This document shows positions 17,334 to 25,907 of a DNA stretch of 64,000 nucleotides, piece by piece. The notes beneath the pieces were generated by a model. It was not told the origin of the DNA and made no database searches. It saw nothing but the letters and a program-made list of their open reading frames with translations. This DNA is from Variovorax sp. OAS795 (GTDB lineage: Bacteria > Pseudomonadota > Gammaproteobacteria > Burkholderiales > Burkholderiaceae_C), in assembly GCF_040546685.1 (NCBI RefSeq), contig NZ_JBEPOH010000001.1, positions 248,001 through 312,000 on the forward strand, in the 5' to 3' direction. Position 1 is the first letter of the stretch. Every line of letters starts with the position of its first letter. The position numbers were made by a program, and so were the translations under genes.

Positions 17334-17759
17334 TCAGTTTTTGGAAAGGAAGCCGGAGATGGTCTCGTCCGTGTGGAACGCCGGCTTCTCGTAGTAATGG
17401 GGGCCGTCGTAGATCTCGATCAGCACGCTGCGCTCGTGCGCCACGGTGGGGCCGTGCGGATGGTCCTTCGGGTTCATGTAGAACGAACCCGGCGTCAAGC
17501 GCAGCTGGCTGTCCGTGTACTCGTAGTCGCCTTCCAGGCAGTACATGAACTGGTTGGACGCATGCGAGTGCTTCACGGGGATGCGGCCGCCCTTCCGGTA
17601 CTCCAGCAGCGCGATGCTGGCGCCGGTGTCCGCGTTCTTCCAGAGAAAGTACTGGCGGAATCCGTACTCGGCAAAGTCGATCCATCCCGCCGGATCGAGC
17701 GCTTGCGTCCGGATCAGCAGTTCGAGCGTCTTCATCGTGGCTTCGTTGGGCGGGTTCAT
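17334..17759 (-). CDS. Cupin-domain protein
   Basis: This 141-residue single cupin domain has GGRIPVKHSHASNQFMYCLE with the metal histidines of cupin motif 1, then PGSFYMNPKDHPHGP as motif 2. The ATG at 17759 overlaps the stop of the RraA-like gene (ATGA); an internal ATG at 17735 is possible. Cupins of this size can be small dioxygenases, isomerases or ligand sensors. The tight coupling with RraA-like and ALDH genes points to an enzymatic step in the same pathway, but none can be assigned. Confidence 0.8.
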   Translation of the reverse strand: MNPPNEATMKTLELLIRTQALDPAGWIDFAEYGFRQYFLWKNADTGASIALLEYRKGGRIPVKHSHASNQFMYCLEGDYEYTDSQLRLTPGSFYMNPKDHPHGPTVAHERSVLIEIYDGPHYYEKPAFHTDETISGFLSKN

Positions 17760-18526
17760 TGCAGGACCTCCAGGGCCGGACGTCCGGCTGCGACCCAGCC
17801 GTCGTATTCCTTGCGGCTCTCCGGGGTCGCCGGAAACAATCCGAAGATCGGGCGCCCGCGCGAGATGTGCAGTGCCGCGAAGCGCTCGTAGTCGACGGCT
17901 TCCAGTGCCTCCTGGGCAACTTCGTCGACCAGGTGCAGCGGGATCACCACCACGCCCTCGGCGTCCCCCACCAGCACGTCGCCTGGGTACACCGCCACGT
18001 CCGCGCAGCCCACCGGTCCGTTGAGCTCGACCGGGTGCATGGCGATGGGCGTGGCCGGCGGCGCGGCTTGCCGCTGGTAGGCCGGCAGGTTCGTGGCACG
18101 GATACCCGGCGTGTCCCGAAAGCCCCCATCGGTGACGACGCCTGCCACGCCGCGCTGGCGCATGCGCAGCGCCATGAGGTCGCCAGCGGCCGCCGAACGC
18201 ACGCATCCGCCCGTGTCGATCACCAGCACGTGGCCGGGCGGGCACTCCTCCACGGCGCGGCGGTGCAGGTTGTCGTCGCGGCCGTAGTTGGCCATGGTGT
18301 CGATGTCCTCGCGCGCCGGCATGAAGCGCAGCGTGTAGGCCGGCCCCACCATCGATTCCTGCATTCCGGAGACCGGATGGAGGCCCAGCAGGTAGGCGTT
18401 TCGGAAGCCACGCCTGAGAAGCGAGTTGGCGATGTTGGCCGTGCCCACCTGCGCCAGCTTCTCGCGTGTGGATGGCGACAGCCCCGGTGGGGCGTCGCGG
18501 TGGATCGGTTGTTCCCTGATGTTCAT
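17756..18526 (-). CDS. RraA-like / 4-hydroxy-4-methyl-2-oxoglutarate aldolase family protein
   Basis: This 256-residue protein shows the RraA/HMG aldolase core: GPAYTLRFMPA, GHVLVIDTGG, GVAGVVTDGGFRD and the Mg-binding GDVLVGDAEGVVVIP. Family members split 4-hydroxy-4-methyl- or 4-carboxy-4-hydroxy-2-oxo acids to pyruvate plus an oxoacid, the terminal step of protocatechuate 4,5-type and related ring cleavage. Other members are decarboxylases or regulators of RNase E. Given its neighbours, the aldolase or decarboxylase role is more likely. It overlaps the RidA stop and the cupin start by ATGA. Confidence 0.85.
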   Translation of the reverse strand: MNIREQPIHRDAPPGLSPSTREKLAQVGTANIANSLLRRGFRNAYLLGLHPVSGMQESMVGPAYTLRFMPAREDIDTMANYGRDDNLHRRAVEECPPGHVLVIDTGGCVRSAAAGDLMALRMRQRGVAGVVTDGGFRDTPGIRATNLPAYQRQAAPPATPIAMHPVELNGPVGCADVAVYPGDVLVGDAEGVVVIPLHLVDEVAQEALEAVDYERFAALHISRGRPIFGLFPATPESRKEYDGWVAAGRPALEVLQ

Positions 18527-18927
18527 GATGGCCTCCCTCCGTGTCCCAGCACGGCGACCGCTTCGATCTCCACCAGGATCGCGGCCTGCGCCAATGCGCT
18601 GACCTCCACCAGCGTGGCGACCGGAAACGCGCCCTCGAAGAATTCGCGCCGTGCACGCCAGACCTGTTCGCGATTGGCGATTCGCGTGACGTAGATGTTG
18701 AGCTTCACCACGTCGCGCATCGAGCCGCCCGCGGCGGTGACCAGGTGCGCGATCCGTTCGAAGATCAACCGGGCCTGCGCGTACTCGTCGCCGCCCATGG
18801 GCTGCAGGTTGCGGTCGCGGGCCGTGAGGCCAGCAACGTACACCGTGTCGCCCACCTTGAGGCAGTTGGACCAGGTGCCCGGCGCCGGCTCGGTGACTTC
18901 GGGGCTGCTGATGCGTTGTATCGTCAT
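18523..18927 (-). CDS. RidA-family protein (enamine/imine deaminase type)
   Basis: This 134-residue RidA/YjgF protein has VGDTVYVAGLTARDRNLQPM, the family Arg in KLNIYVTRIANR, and LVEVSALAQAAILVEIEAVA at the end. RidA proteins hydrolyse reactive enamines and imines. Some, such as 2-aminomuconate deaminases, are pathway enzymes. It lies 14 bases after the VOC stop and overlaps the RraA-like start. Next to an extradiol-type protein and an ALDH it may deaminate an amino-muconate, which would point to a nitrogen-bearing aromatic substrate. Confidence 0.88.
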   Translation of the reverse strand: MTIQRISSPEVTEPAPGTWSNCLKVGDTVYVAGLTARDRNLQPMGGDEYAQARLIFERIAHLVTAAGGSMRDVVKLNIYVTRIANREQVWRARREFFEGAFPVATLVEVSALAQAAILVEIEAVAVLGHGGRPS

Positions 18928-18941
18928 TCGCTTTGTTTCCG

Positions 18942-19877
18942 TCAAGAAAAGAAGTCCAGAGGCGGTTTCGCCCCCCATTGGGTGGTCTCGTCCGCAGTGC
19001 CGGCGAAGACGCTGGCACGGTGCAGGTGGTTCACCACGTCGCCGTCGGTGTAGTGCTCGATCCGGAAGCCGAAAGGGTCGCGCCAGTAGTCGAAGATCTG
19101 GCTGCCCAGCAGGTGCCTGCCGACACCGCAGTCGAGCGTGTAGCCGCGCTCCAGCAGGAAGTCGTGCGCGCTCATCACGGCATCCAGCCCGTCCATCTCG
19201 AACGAGCAGTGGTGCACGCCGATCACCGGCGCCTGCAGCACGAGCATGCAGTGGTGGTCCACCCACGCCTCTCCCGCATCCACCCGCAGGAAGCTGCCGA
19301 TGGTGCGACCCGGCTCGCCGGGCACGGCCAGGTAGTCCGAGGCGACGAGCCCGAAGCGCTCGCGCAGCCAGGCCACCGACACGTCGTGATCGCTGACATG
19401 CAGCACGAAATGGCCCAGGCGCCGCACCGGCTGGCTCTGGCGTGGCACGCGCACCGGCACGTTCTTGCGCGGCTTGGCCGCCGCGGCGTTGAAGTCGTCG
19501 ACGCGCGGCAGGTGCAGCGGCTGCGCAGGCACGGCGCCGTGCAAGGCATCGATCTCGAAGCCATCAGGCATGCGCATGCGCACACGCTCGCCGCCGCCCG
19601 CAAGTCCGGGCACCGGCTCGACGCCGCTCGAGCCCGCCAAGCGCGCGAGCGCATCGAGGTCGCCGCGCGACGCCACCTGGAGCCCGGCCCCGAGGAAGCG
19701 AGGTTCGTTGCCCAGAACCGCCTCGTAGACGAACGGCGCAGCACCGCTCCCCCGCATCAGCAGGCGCTTGCCATCGCAGGGCACGGCCGGATGCATGCCG
19801 AAGTCGCGCAGGAAGGTTTCCAGCCGCGGCAGGTCCGGCGTCTGGTAGCGCACATAGGCCAGGTCGATCGCCTTCAT
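18942..19877 (-). CDS. Two-domain VOC protein, extradiol ring-cleavage dioxygenase type
   Basis: This 311-residue protein has two VOC modules. The C-terminal module carries a candidate 2-His-1-carboxylate iron site: His156 in LGHFVLHVSDHD, His222/223 in IGVHHCSFEMDG and Glu274 in FGFRIEHYTDGD. That layout and length match type I extradiol dioxygenases, which open catechols beside the hydroxyls. The ATG at 19877 overlaps the livF stop by ATGA, so it is translated with the transporter genes. It is the best candidate ring-opening enzyme of the cluster; the substrate is unknown. Confidence 0.85.
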   Translation of the reverse strand: MKAIDLAYVRYQTPDLPRLETFLRDFGMHPAVPCDGKRLLMRGSGAAPFVYEAVLGNEPRFLGAGLQVASRGDLDALARLAGSSGVEPVPGLAGGGERVRMRMPDGFEIDALHGAVPAQPLHLPRVDDFNAAAAKPRKNVPVRVPRQSQPVRRLGHFVLHVSDHDVSVAWLRERFGLVASDYLAVPGEPGRTIGSFLRVDAGEAWVDHHCMLVLQAPVIGVHHCSFEMDGLDAVMSAHDFLLERGYTLDCGVGRHLLGSQIFDYWRDPFGFRIEHYTDGDVVNHLHRASVFAGTADETTQWGAKPPLDFFS

Positions 19878-20614
19878 TGCAGTGCCTCCTCTTGCACGCC
19901 GGCTTCGGCGGGCGCATGACCCAGGATGGTGGCGGCCAGGTCCCCGCGCGCACGCGCGGCCTTGGCGCTGCCCGACCAGACCAGCCGCCCGGATTCGAGG
20001 ACGTACACGCGGTCCGAAAACGCGAGTGCCTTGGAAAGGTTCTGCTCGACCAGCAGCACCGCGAGCCCCGCTTGCCTGAGCTGGTGGAGGGCCGCATAGC
20101 AGATGTCGACGTTCTTCGGCATCAAGCCCAGCGACAGCTCGTCGATGAGGATGAGTTCGGGCTGCGCCATGAGCGCACGTCCGATCGCCACCATCTGCTG
20201 CTCGCCGCCCGAAAGCGTTCGCCCGAGCGATCCGAAGCGCTCCTGCAGCCGCGGGAAAATGTCCAGCACGCGCTGCATGTTGTGCGCGGCCACGCGGGCG
20301 GGCTGCGAATAGCCACCCACCAGCAGGTTCTCCCGCACGGTCATGTCGCCGAACAGCTTGCGGCCTTCGGGCGAGATGGCGATGCCCGCACGCACCCGCG
20401 CCTGGGGCGCCAGGGCGGTGATGTCCCGCCCACCGAAACGCACATTGCCGCCGGTCGCGCGCACATGGCCCGCGATGCACTGCAAGGTGGAGGTCTTGCC
20501 GGCGCCGTTCGGTCCGATCAGCGCAACGATCTCTCCCCTGTTCACCGTGAGTGAGAGTTCGTGCAGGACCACGGCAGCGCCATAGCCGCAACTCACGCGC
20601 TCGACTTCAAGCAT
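19874..20614 (-). CDS. livF: Branched-chain/aromatic acid ABC transporter ATP-binding protein LivF
   Basis: This 246-residue ABC ATPase has Walker A GPNGAGKTS near residue 38, signature LSGGEQQM and Walker B LILIDELSLGL, as in LivF. With LivG it powers the LivHM permease. The ATG at 20614 lies inside the end of livG (8-base overlap), and the stop overlaps the VOC gene. The liv set sits in the middle of the catabolic run, so it probably imports the aromatic or amino-acid-like growth substrate and not leucine. Confidence 0.92.
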   Translation of the reverse strand: MLEVERVSCGYGAAVVLHELSLTVNRGEIVALIGPNGAGKTSTLQCIAGHVRATGGNVRFGGRDITALAPQARVRAGIAISPEGRKLFGDMTVRENLLVGGYSQPARVAAHNMQRVLDIFPRLQERFGSLGRTLSGGEQQMVAIGRALMAQPELILIDELSLGLMPKNVDICYAALHQLRQAGLAVLLVEQNLSKALAFSDRVYVLESGRLVWSGSAKAARARGDLAATILGHAPAEAGVQEEALQ

Positions 20615-21368
20615 GGATGGCTCCCTCGCCGAGGTAGGCCTCGACCACATGCGGGTTCGCCATCACCTCGGCGGCCCGGCCGTCGGCAATCTTGCGGCCG
20701 TTGTCCAGCACGACGATGCGCGGGCAGATACGCATCACTTCGGCCAGGTTGTGTTCGATCAGCAGGATGGTGGTTCCCAATGCGTTCAGCCGCCGAACGA
20801 GGTCGGCCAATCGCACCGCCTCCTCATGCCCGAGGCCTGCCAGCGGTTCGTCCAGCAGCAGCAGCTTGGGCCGCGTGGCCAGGGCACGGGCAACCTCCAG
20901 GCGCTTGAGCACCCCGAGCGGCTGTGTCGACGGCATGCTGTCCGCCAGATCCGCGATGCCGACCATCTCCAGGCAGCGCAGCGCCGCCTCGCGCAGGCCC
21001 TTGCGATCCAGCGTGGCGACGGCGCGCCAAGGTGTTTGCGTGATCTCGGCACCGGCGGCCAGCACCACGTTGTCCAGCAGGCTCATGTTGCGAAAGGGGC
21101 GCACGATCTGGTGCGACATCGCCATGCCGAGCCGCGCGCGCCCAGCCGCCGCCACCCGGCCGACTGGCAGGCCCGCGAATCGGATCTCGCCCGATCCCGG
21201 CGCGACCGCTCCGGAAATGAGCCGCAGCAGCGTCGTCTTGCCCGCGCCATTGGGCCCGAGCAGCCCCACCAGCTCGCCTGTCGCGAGATCGAACGAAACC
21301 CCGTTCACCGCAACGACGCCGCCGAAACGCACGCCCAGGTCTCGCACCTGCAACAGCTTCGTGCTCAT
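20607..21368 (-). CDS. livG: ABC transporter ATP-binding protein LivG
   Basis: This 253-residue ATPase opens LLQVRDLGVRFGGVVAVNGV, with Walker A GPNGAGKTT, signature LGVLKRLEVARAL and Walker B LLLLDEPLAGL, and the LivG C-terminal segment GRKIADGRAAEVMANPHVVE. The LSGGQ-type signature reads LGVLKR, with Val-Leu where GQ/GE is usual, so the third and fourth positions deviate. The ATG at 21368 overlaps the livM stop (ATGA). It pairs with LivF to energise LivHM. Confidence 0.92.
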   Translation of the reverse strand: MSTKLLQVRDLGVRFGGVVAVNGVSFDLATGELVGLLGPNGAGKTTLLRLISGAVAPGSGEIRFAGLPVGRVAAAGRARLGMAMSHQIVRPFRNMSLLDNVVLAAGAEITQTPWRAVATLDRKGLREAALRCLEMVGIADLADSMPSTQPLGVLKRLEVARALATRPKLLLLDEPLAGLGHEEAVRLADLVRRLNALGTTILLIEHNLAEVMRICPRIVVLDNGRKIADGRAAEVMANPHVVEAYLGEGAIHA

Positions 21369-22219
21369 GCCATCTCCTTCGCCCGCAGCACACGCAGGTG
21401 CTGCGCCAGCCAGGGAAACAGGCCTTGCGGTGCGATCCGCATGATGGCGAACAGCAGCAGCCCGAACACCAGCAGCTTGTAGTCGTTCACGAAGCGGAAC
21501 CACTCGGGCGCCAGGGTCAGCAGCACCGCGGCGAGCACGCTGCCCCACAGCGAACCCATGCCGCCGATCACGACCATGGCGAGGATCATCACGGACACGG
21601 GGAACCCGAAGGCCTCGGTGCCCACATTGCCCAGGTGGTACGCGTAGAGGCAGCCGGCCAGGCCCGCCAGTGCGGTGCCGATCGTGAACGCCGCAAGCTT
21701 GTAGAGCGGCGTGTCGATGCCAAGGCTGCGCGCAGCGGACTCGTCGGCACTGACCGCTTCGAACACATAGCCCAGCCAGCTGCGCTTCACGACCCAGCAG
21801 ACCAGCCCTGTCAGTGCCGCACAGGCCATCACCAACACCGGATACGCGTCACCCAGGCCGGTGGCAGGTATCTGGGAGATGCCGAGCTCACCCCCGAGTG
21901 CATCGGTCGTGCGCACCGCACCGACGAACAGGAAGCCCGCCGCCATGGTCGCGATCGCGAGGAAATCGTCCCGCACCCGCAGGCTGCAGAAACCGACCAA
22001 CAGCCCGGCGATGCCGGCCAGCAGCAATGCGGAGGACAAGGTGACCGCCATGCCGAAACCGGCCTTGGCGAGCAGTGCCGTCGCATACGCGCCCACGCCG
22101 AAGAACGCCGCGTGCCCGAGGCTCACCTGCCCGCACAGCCCGGTGATGAGGTTGAGGCTCAACGCCAGGATCACATGGATGGCCACCAGGGTCAGGAGTG
22201 ACGTTTCATAAGCGCCCAT
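21365..22219 (-). CDS. livM: Branched-chain type ABC permease LivM
   Basis: This 284-residue inner-membrane permease has about eight to ten hydrophobic helices and the LivM signature ILALSLNLITGLCGQVSLGH near its start. The conserved GMGSLWGSVLAAVLLTL lies near the C-terminus, where it contacts the ATPases. ATG 22219 gives the standard length. The gene begins within the last 28 bases of livH. It forms the channel with LivH. Confidence 0.92.
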   Translation of the reverse strand: MGAYETSLLTLVAIHVILALSLNLITGLCGQVSLGHAAFFGVGAYATALLAKAGFGMAVTLSSALLLAGIAGLLVGFCSLRVRDDFLAIATMAAGFLFVGAVRTTDALGGELGISQIPATGLGDAYPVLVMACAALTGLVCWVVKRSWLGYVFEAVSADESAARSLGIDTPLYKLAAFTIGTALAGLAGCLYAYHLGNVGTEAFGFPVSVMILAMVVIGGMGSLWGSVLAAVLLTLAPEWFRFVNDYKLLVFGLLLFAIMRIAPQGLFPWLAQHLRVLRAKEMA

Positions 22220-23130
22220 TGAGTCGCTCCTTTCTGTTTCATGAACTGCACCAGCCGGCGACGCCATTGGCCACCGGAGAAGAGACCTTCCGGCTTGACC
22301 AGCAGCACGGCGAGCATTGCGGCGAATGCCACGCTGTCGCGGTCCAGCACGTTGGCGAGGTAGGTCGATCCGAAAGCCTCGACCAGGCCCAGCAGCAGCG
22401 ATGCCACCAGCGTGCCGGCCATGTTGCCCAGGCCCCCGAGGACGATGATTGCCAGCGCCTTGTAGGTGGGCACCGCGCCCATGGACGGCTCCACCAGGTT
22501 GTTGAGCACGCCTACCATCACGCCGGCGGCCGCGGCGAAGGCCGAGCCGATGGCGAAATTCAGATAGCGCACCTGCCGCAAGCTGATGCCGCACGATGCC
22601 GCCATGCGAGGCTCGCTGACGCTGGCGCGCCAGGCCATGCCGACGCGGGTGCGCGCGGCAAAGACCGCAAGGCCCACCAGAAGAACGACGGCCATGGCCA
22701 CGGCGCCCAGTTCGGCATACTTGATCTGCATGCCGGCAATCACCACGGCGCCTTGCAGCGGCGGCACGCGGTAGGACAGGCCATAGTCGCCGAACACCAG
22801 CCGCAGGAGTTCCTCGATGGCGAGAAACATGCCCACTGAAGCGATCAGCGGCACATACGGCGGCTGGTCCAGGATCGGCTCGTAGCAGAAACGGTACATC
22901 AGCATGCCGCAGGCGGCCACGCACGCCATGCTCAGGAGCATGCCCAGCGCGAAGCTGCTCGTGGCATTGGTGATGACCAGGCCCAGGTAGCCGCCGAGGG
23001 TGAACAGGCCCGCGTGCGCAATGTGCAGCACCCGCAGCAGCCCGAACACCATGGCCAGGCCGATGGCCACCAGCGCGTAGATCGCGCCGTTGATCAGCCC
23101 CTGGGTGGTGAGATTCAGAATGAGGTTCAT
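22192..23130 (-). CDS. livH: Branched-chain type ABC permease LivH
   Basis: This 312-residue permease starts NLTTQGLINGAIYALVAIGL and has the LivH coupling segment GGLGNMAGTLVASLLLG. It extends about 25 residues past the usual end with a basic tail, which creates the 28-base overlap with livM. It is first of the four liv genes and begins 51 bases after the flavin monooxygenase gene. A GCGCGC-rich palindrome lies just before the start. The receptor is likely the Liv-type protein encoded at the head of the run (30052-31200). Confidence 0.92.
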   Translation of the reverse strand: MNLILNLTTQGLINGAIYALVAIGLAMVFGLLRVLHIAHAGLFTLGGYLGLVITNATSSFALGMLLSMACVAACGMLMYRFCYEPILDQPPYVPLIASVGMFLAIEELLRLVFGDYGLSYRVPPLQGAVVIAGMQIKYAELGAVAMAVVLLVGLAVFAARTRVGMAWRASVSEPRMAASCGISLRQVRYLNFAIGSAFAAAAGVMVGVLNNLVEPSMGAVPTYKALAIIVLGGLGNMAGTLVASLLLGLVEAFGSTYLANVLDRDSVAFAAMLAVLLVKPEGLFSGGQWRRRLVQFMKQKGATQWALMKRHS

Positions 23131-23181
23131 GGGAAGCGCGCTTCTTTGCTTGAAGATGGATCAGGCAGAGGCCGGGGCCTC

Positions 23182-24456
23182 TCAGGCGCGAAGAACCGGA
23201 CAGCCCCGCTGCCGCGAGTGGGACTCGCGTGCATTCAGGGATGTCACATCGAATCCCGCCCTGGTGCGGAATGCCTCGGCACGCTCTGCGATCTCCGCAG
23301 CCGGAATGACGTCGTCGATGTTGGTGAAGCCGTCGGGCGCACGCTCGTGCACGAGGTCCATGATGATTTCGTGCGACAGGTTGCGGTTGGACAGGCAGAT
23401 GTCGCGCATCGGCGCCAGCCGTTCCGCTTCGTATGCCTGCAGCGCGAGCTCGGGGCGATCCGGATGGTCGGCCAGGTGCTTGGCGAGCACGCGGCCGTCC
23501 ACCACGGCCTGGGAACCGGCCTGCGATCCGACAGGGTGCATCGGGTGCGCCGCATCCCCCAGCAAGGTGACGCGCCCGAACGACCAGCGTTCGACCGGGT
23601 CGCGATCGACCTTCGGAAACTCGAAGATGCTGTCGGCCGCCTGGATGAGCGCCGGCACATCAAGCCAGTCGAACTTCCAGTCCGCGAAGGCGTGCGCAAA
23701 CTTGGCCTTGTCGATCCTGCGGTTCCACTCCTCGCGCGGCGGACCGTCGCCGGACTGTCCCAGCTCGAAGATGAAGTTGCCCAGGACCCGGCCATCGGGC
23801 AAGTGACGCATCGGGTAGGCCACCAGCTTCTGGTTGCGGTGGCCGACCATCGTCATGGTGTTGCCCCCGAGCCAGGCATCGACGGCCACGGCCGTGCGCC
23901 ACATCAGCTGGCCGCCGAACCGCAGCCCCTGCTGGGGATAGAAATGCTTTCGCACACCCGAATGCAATCCGTCCGCGGCCACCAGGATGCTGCCCTTCAC
24001 GGACGGCAGCCGCTGCCGCGTCTCGCTGTCGATGAAGTGCAGCGTCACGCCATCCTTGTCTTGCTCGAACTCGGTCAAGGTGTGATTGGTGACGATGTTC
24101 TGCTCCCCGATGCGCTCCCTCGCGGCCTTGAGCAAGAGCACCTGCAGATCGCCCCTGTGCACCGCGCACTGCGGCCAGCGGTAGCCGGAAGCACTGCCGC
24201 GCGATTCGCTCCAGATCTTGTTGCCGTGCACGCTGTAGAACCCGAGGTTCTCGATGCCGACGGAGATCGCCATCAACGCGTCACCCAAGCCCAGCTCGGT
24301 GAGTTCACGCACGGCATTGGGCTGCAGGTGGATGCCAAGGCCCATCGCCTCGATGCGGGGCGCTGCTTCATAGACTTTCACGGGAATGCCCGCATCGTGC
24401 AGGCTGAGCGCCGTGCTCAATCCACCGATGCCAGCCCCTGCGACGATTACTTCCAT
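23182..24456 (-). CDS. FAD-dependent aromatic-ring hydroxylase (salicylate / 6-hydroxynicotinate monooxygenase type)
   Basis: This 424-residue class A flavoprotein monooxygenase has the FAD-binding GAGIGGLSTALSLHDAGI at the N-terminus. The DG motif is VAADGLHSGVRKHF and the GD motif is VTLLGDAAHPMHPVGS. It would hydroxylate an aromatic acid using NAD(P)H and O2, often with decarboxylation. ATG 24456 follows AAGGAG at ideal spacing; a longer in-frame start at 24483 lacks this. Its position between transporter and upper-pathway genes suggests it makes the diol or aminophenol that the VOC dioxygenase cleaves. Confidence 0.9.
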   Translation of the reverse strand: MEVIVAGAGIGGLSTALSLHDAGIPVKVYEAAPRIEAMGLGIHLQPNAVRELTELGLGDALMAISVGIENLGFYSVHGNKIWSESRGSASGYRWPQCAVHRGDLQVLLLKAARERIGEQNIVTNHTLTEFEQDKDGVTLHFIDSETRQRLPSVKGSILVAADGLHSGVRKHFYPQQGLRFGGQLMWRTAVAVDAWLGGNTMTMVGHRNQKLVAYPMRHLPDGRVLGNFIFELGQSGDGPPREEWNRRIDKAKFAHAFADWKFDWLDVPALIQAADSIFEFPKVDRDPVERWSFGRVTLLGDAAHPMHPVGSQAGSQAVVDGRVLAKHLADHPDRPELALQAYEAERLAPMRDICLSNRNLSHEIIMDLVHERAPDGFTNIDDVIPAAEIAERAEAFRTRAGFDVTSLNARESHSRQRGCPVLRA

Positions 24457-24479
24457 ATCTGCTCCTTCAGGAACCCGGA

Positions 24480-25049
24480 TCACCGGACTTCCACAATCGT
24501 TTCGACTTCCATCGCCGTGTTGCTCGGGTTGGCGCTGACACCTTCCATGACACGCGGATGCTTTCCGGCTTCACCGAACACCGCGGTGTAGAGCGTCGAG
24601 CAGCCTTCCGCGATCGGGGTGAGTTCGGAGAATCCTGGATCCACGGCAATGTTGAAGCGCACATAAGCGATGCGCTTGACCCGGTCCAGGTCCCCGAGCA
24701 CCTGCTTCATCCGGGCGATCTGGCGCACGCACGCCCGGCGCGCGAGCATGGGCGCGTCCTGCACCGAATTCCTGGACGGGATGGGTCCCTTGATCCATTG
24801 GCCATTGGCGTCCTGCGGCGCGGCGGACGAGAGAAACAACAGGTTGCCGACCACGGCGCCGTGCAGCCAGGGACCGCTGTCGGGCAGCAGGTTCGGCAAC
24901 TTGCCTTCGGGGTAACCCATGGCGGTCAGTTCGGCCTTGAGCCTGGACTCGACCGTGCTTGTGGCCTGAGCCGACGCCGTGGCGGCTGCCAGCATCAGTG
25001 TGACCAGCACGAAGGCCGGTCGGATCTTGGAACGAATTGCGGTTTTCAT
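24480..25049 (-). CDS. RidA-family protein with signal peptide (probably periplasmic)
   Basis: This 189-residue protein starts with a signal peptide (RPAFVLVTLMLAAATASAQA) and continues as a RidA/YjgF domain (GNLLFLSSAAPQDANGQWIK, RVKRIAYVRFNIAV, AMEVETIVEV). An exported RidA is unusual, since the family normally acts in the cytoplasm on amino acid enamines. Two adjacent ATG codons (25052, 25049) follow AGGAG; 25049 has the better spacing. It lies between the SDR and flavin hydroxylase genes in the same operon. Its role is unknown; it may detoxify or modify the substrate before uptake. Confidence 0.82.
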   Translation of the reverse strand: MKTAIRSKIRPAFVLVTLMLAAATASAQATSTVESRLKAELTAMGYPEGKLPNLLPDSGPWLHGAVVGNLLFLSSAAPQDANGQWIKGPIPSRNSVQDAPMLARRACVRQIARMKQVLGDLDRVKRIAYVRFNIAVDPGFSELTPIAEGCSTLYTAVFGEAGKHPRVMEGVSANPSNTAMEVETIVEVR

Positions 25050-25096
25050 CATGTCTCCTGGATTGAGTCTTGTGTCGACGCTTGCCTGCCGGCGGT

Positions 25097-25900
25097 TCAG
25101 ACGTCGCCGAAGTTTTCCTTCGCCAGCAGCACCGAAGCGCTGAAGCCGCCATCGACATTGATGTTGGCCGCGTTCCACCAGCCCGCGTAGTCGTGCTGCA
25201 GCAGGACCAGGGCCTTGGCCACGTCCTCCGCGCTGCCGGCATCGCCGGTGCGCTCGGCATCCTTCTTCAGCAGGGCCTCGCCGTGTGCCTGCACGAACTC
25301 CGCATGCATCGGCGTGTACGTCAGCCCCGGGCTCAGGGCATTGATGCGGCGGCCGGTGCCGATCCATTCGAGCCCCGTCTTCATGGTCCAGATGATCAGC
25401 GCCTCCTTCGACCATGCATAGGAGATCGGGCTTTCCTGGGGATTCGCCTCGAGCCACTGCAAGCCCTCTTCGAAACTCCGGGTCTCGACCAGCGGCGTGA
25501 AGCGGTCCAGGTGCTGTTCCCAGCGCACTGCGGTGCTGGAGGCGACGTTGAACACGGCCGACCTGGCCTTGAGCCTCGGCACCATCGCGAGGGTCAGGTG
25601 CCGCGTGCCCAGGAAGTTGACGCGGAACTGCATGTCGGTCGACGCGAGGGACGACACCCCCGCGACGTTGATCAGCGCGTCGTAGCCGTCCCCTGCCGCA
25701 GCAACGGCGCGATCGATCAGTGCCGGATCGCTCAAATCCAGATGATGAAAGGCAGCGAGTGCCAGCGGCTTGCTCAACTCGGCGCGGTCGGCGCCCACGA
25801 CTTCGGCGCCTGCTCGAAGCAGCAGCTCGGCGGTGGCGTGGCCGATCCCTGACGCAACGCCAGTGACGAAGAATTTCTTGCCGGAAAGATCTAGATCCAT
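25097..25900 (-). CDS. Short-chain dehydrogenase/reductase (SDR) family protein
   Basis: This 267-residue SDR has the nucleotide loop TGVASGIG at about 14-21, the NVAGVS segment, a catalytic Ser in FNVASSTAV and Tyr-x3-Lys in SYAWSK. The C-terminus has INVDGGFSA. It resembles 3-alpha-hydroxysteroid / alcohol dehydrogenase-like SDRs with an insertion between Ser and Tyr. It would oxidise an alcohol or a dihydrodiol-like intermediate with NAD(P)+. It starts 7 bases after the ferredoxin reductase stop, in the P450 end of the run, so it may oxidise the P450 product. Confidence 0.88.
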   Translation of the reverse strand: MDLDLSGKKFFVTGVASGIGHATAELLLRAGAEVVGADRAELSKPLALAAFHHLDLSDPALIDRAVAAAGDGYDALINVAGVSSLASTDMQFRVNFLGTRHLTLAMVPRLKARSAVFNVASSTAVRWEQHLDRFTPLVETRSFEEGLQWLEANPQESPISYAWSKEALIIWTMKTGLEWIGTGRRINALSPGLTYTPMHAEFVQAHGEALLKKDAERTGDAGSAEDVAKALVLLQHDYAGWWNAANINVDGGFSASVLLAKENFGDV

Positions 25901-25907
25901 GTTGTTC

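Noticed and set aside
14829..17891. 1020-residue plus-strand reading frame opposite FAH, ALDH and cupin genes
   Set aside because: Its composition is His/Arg/Ala-rich with no domain, and the opposite strand has clear enzyme families. It is an antisense artefact of high GC.
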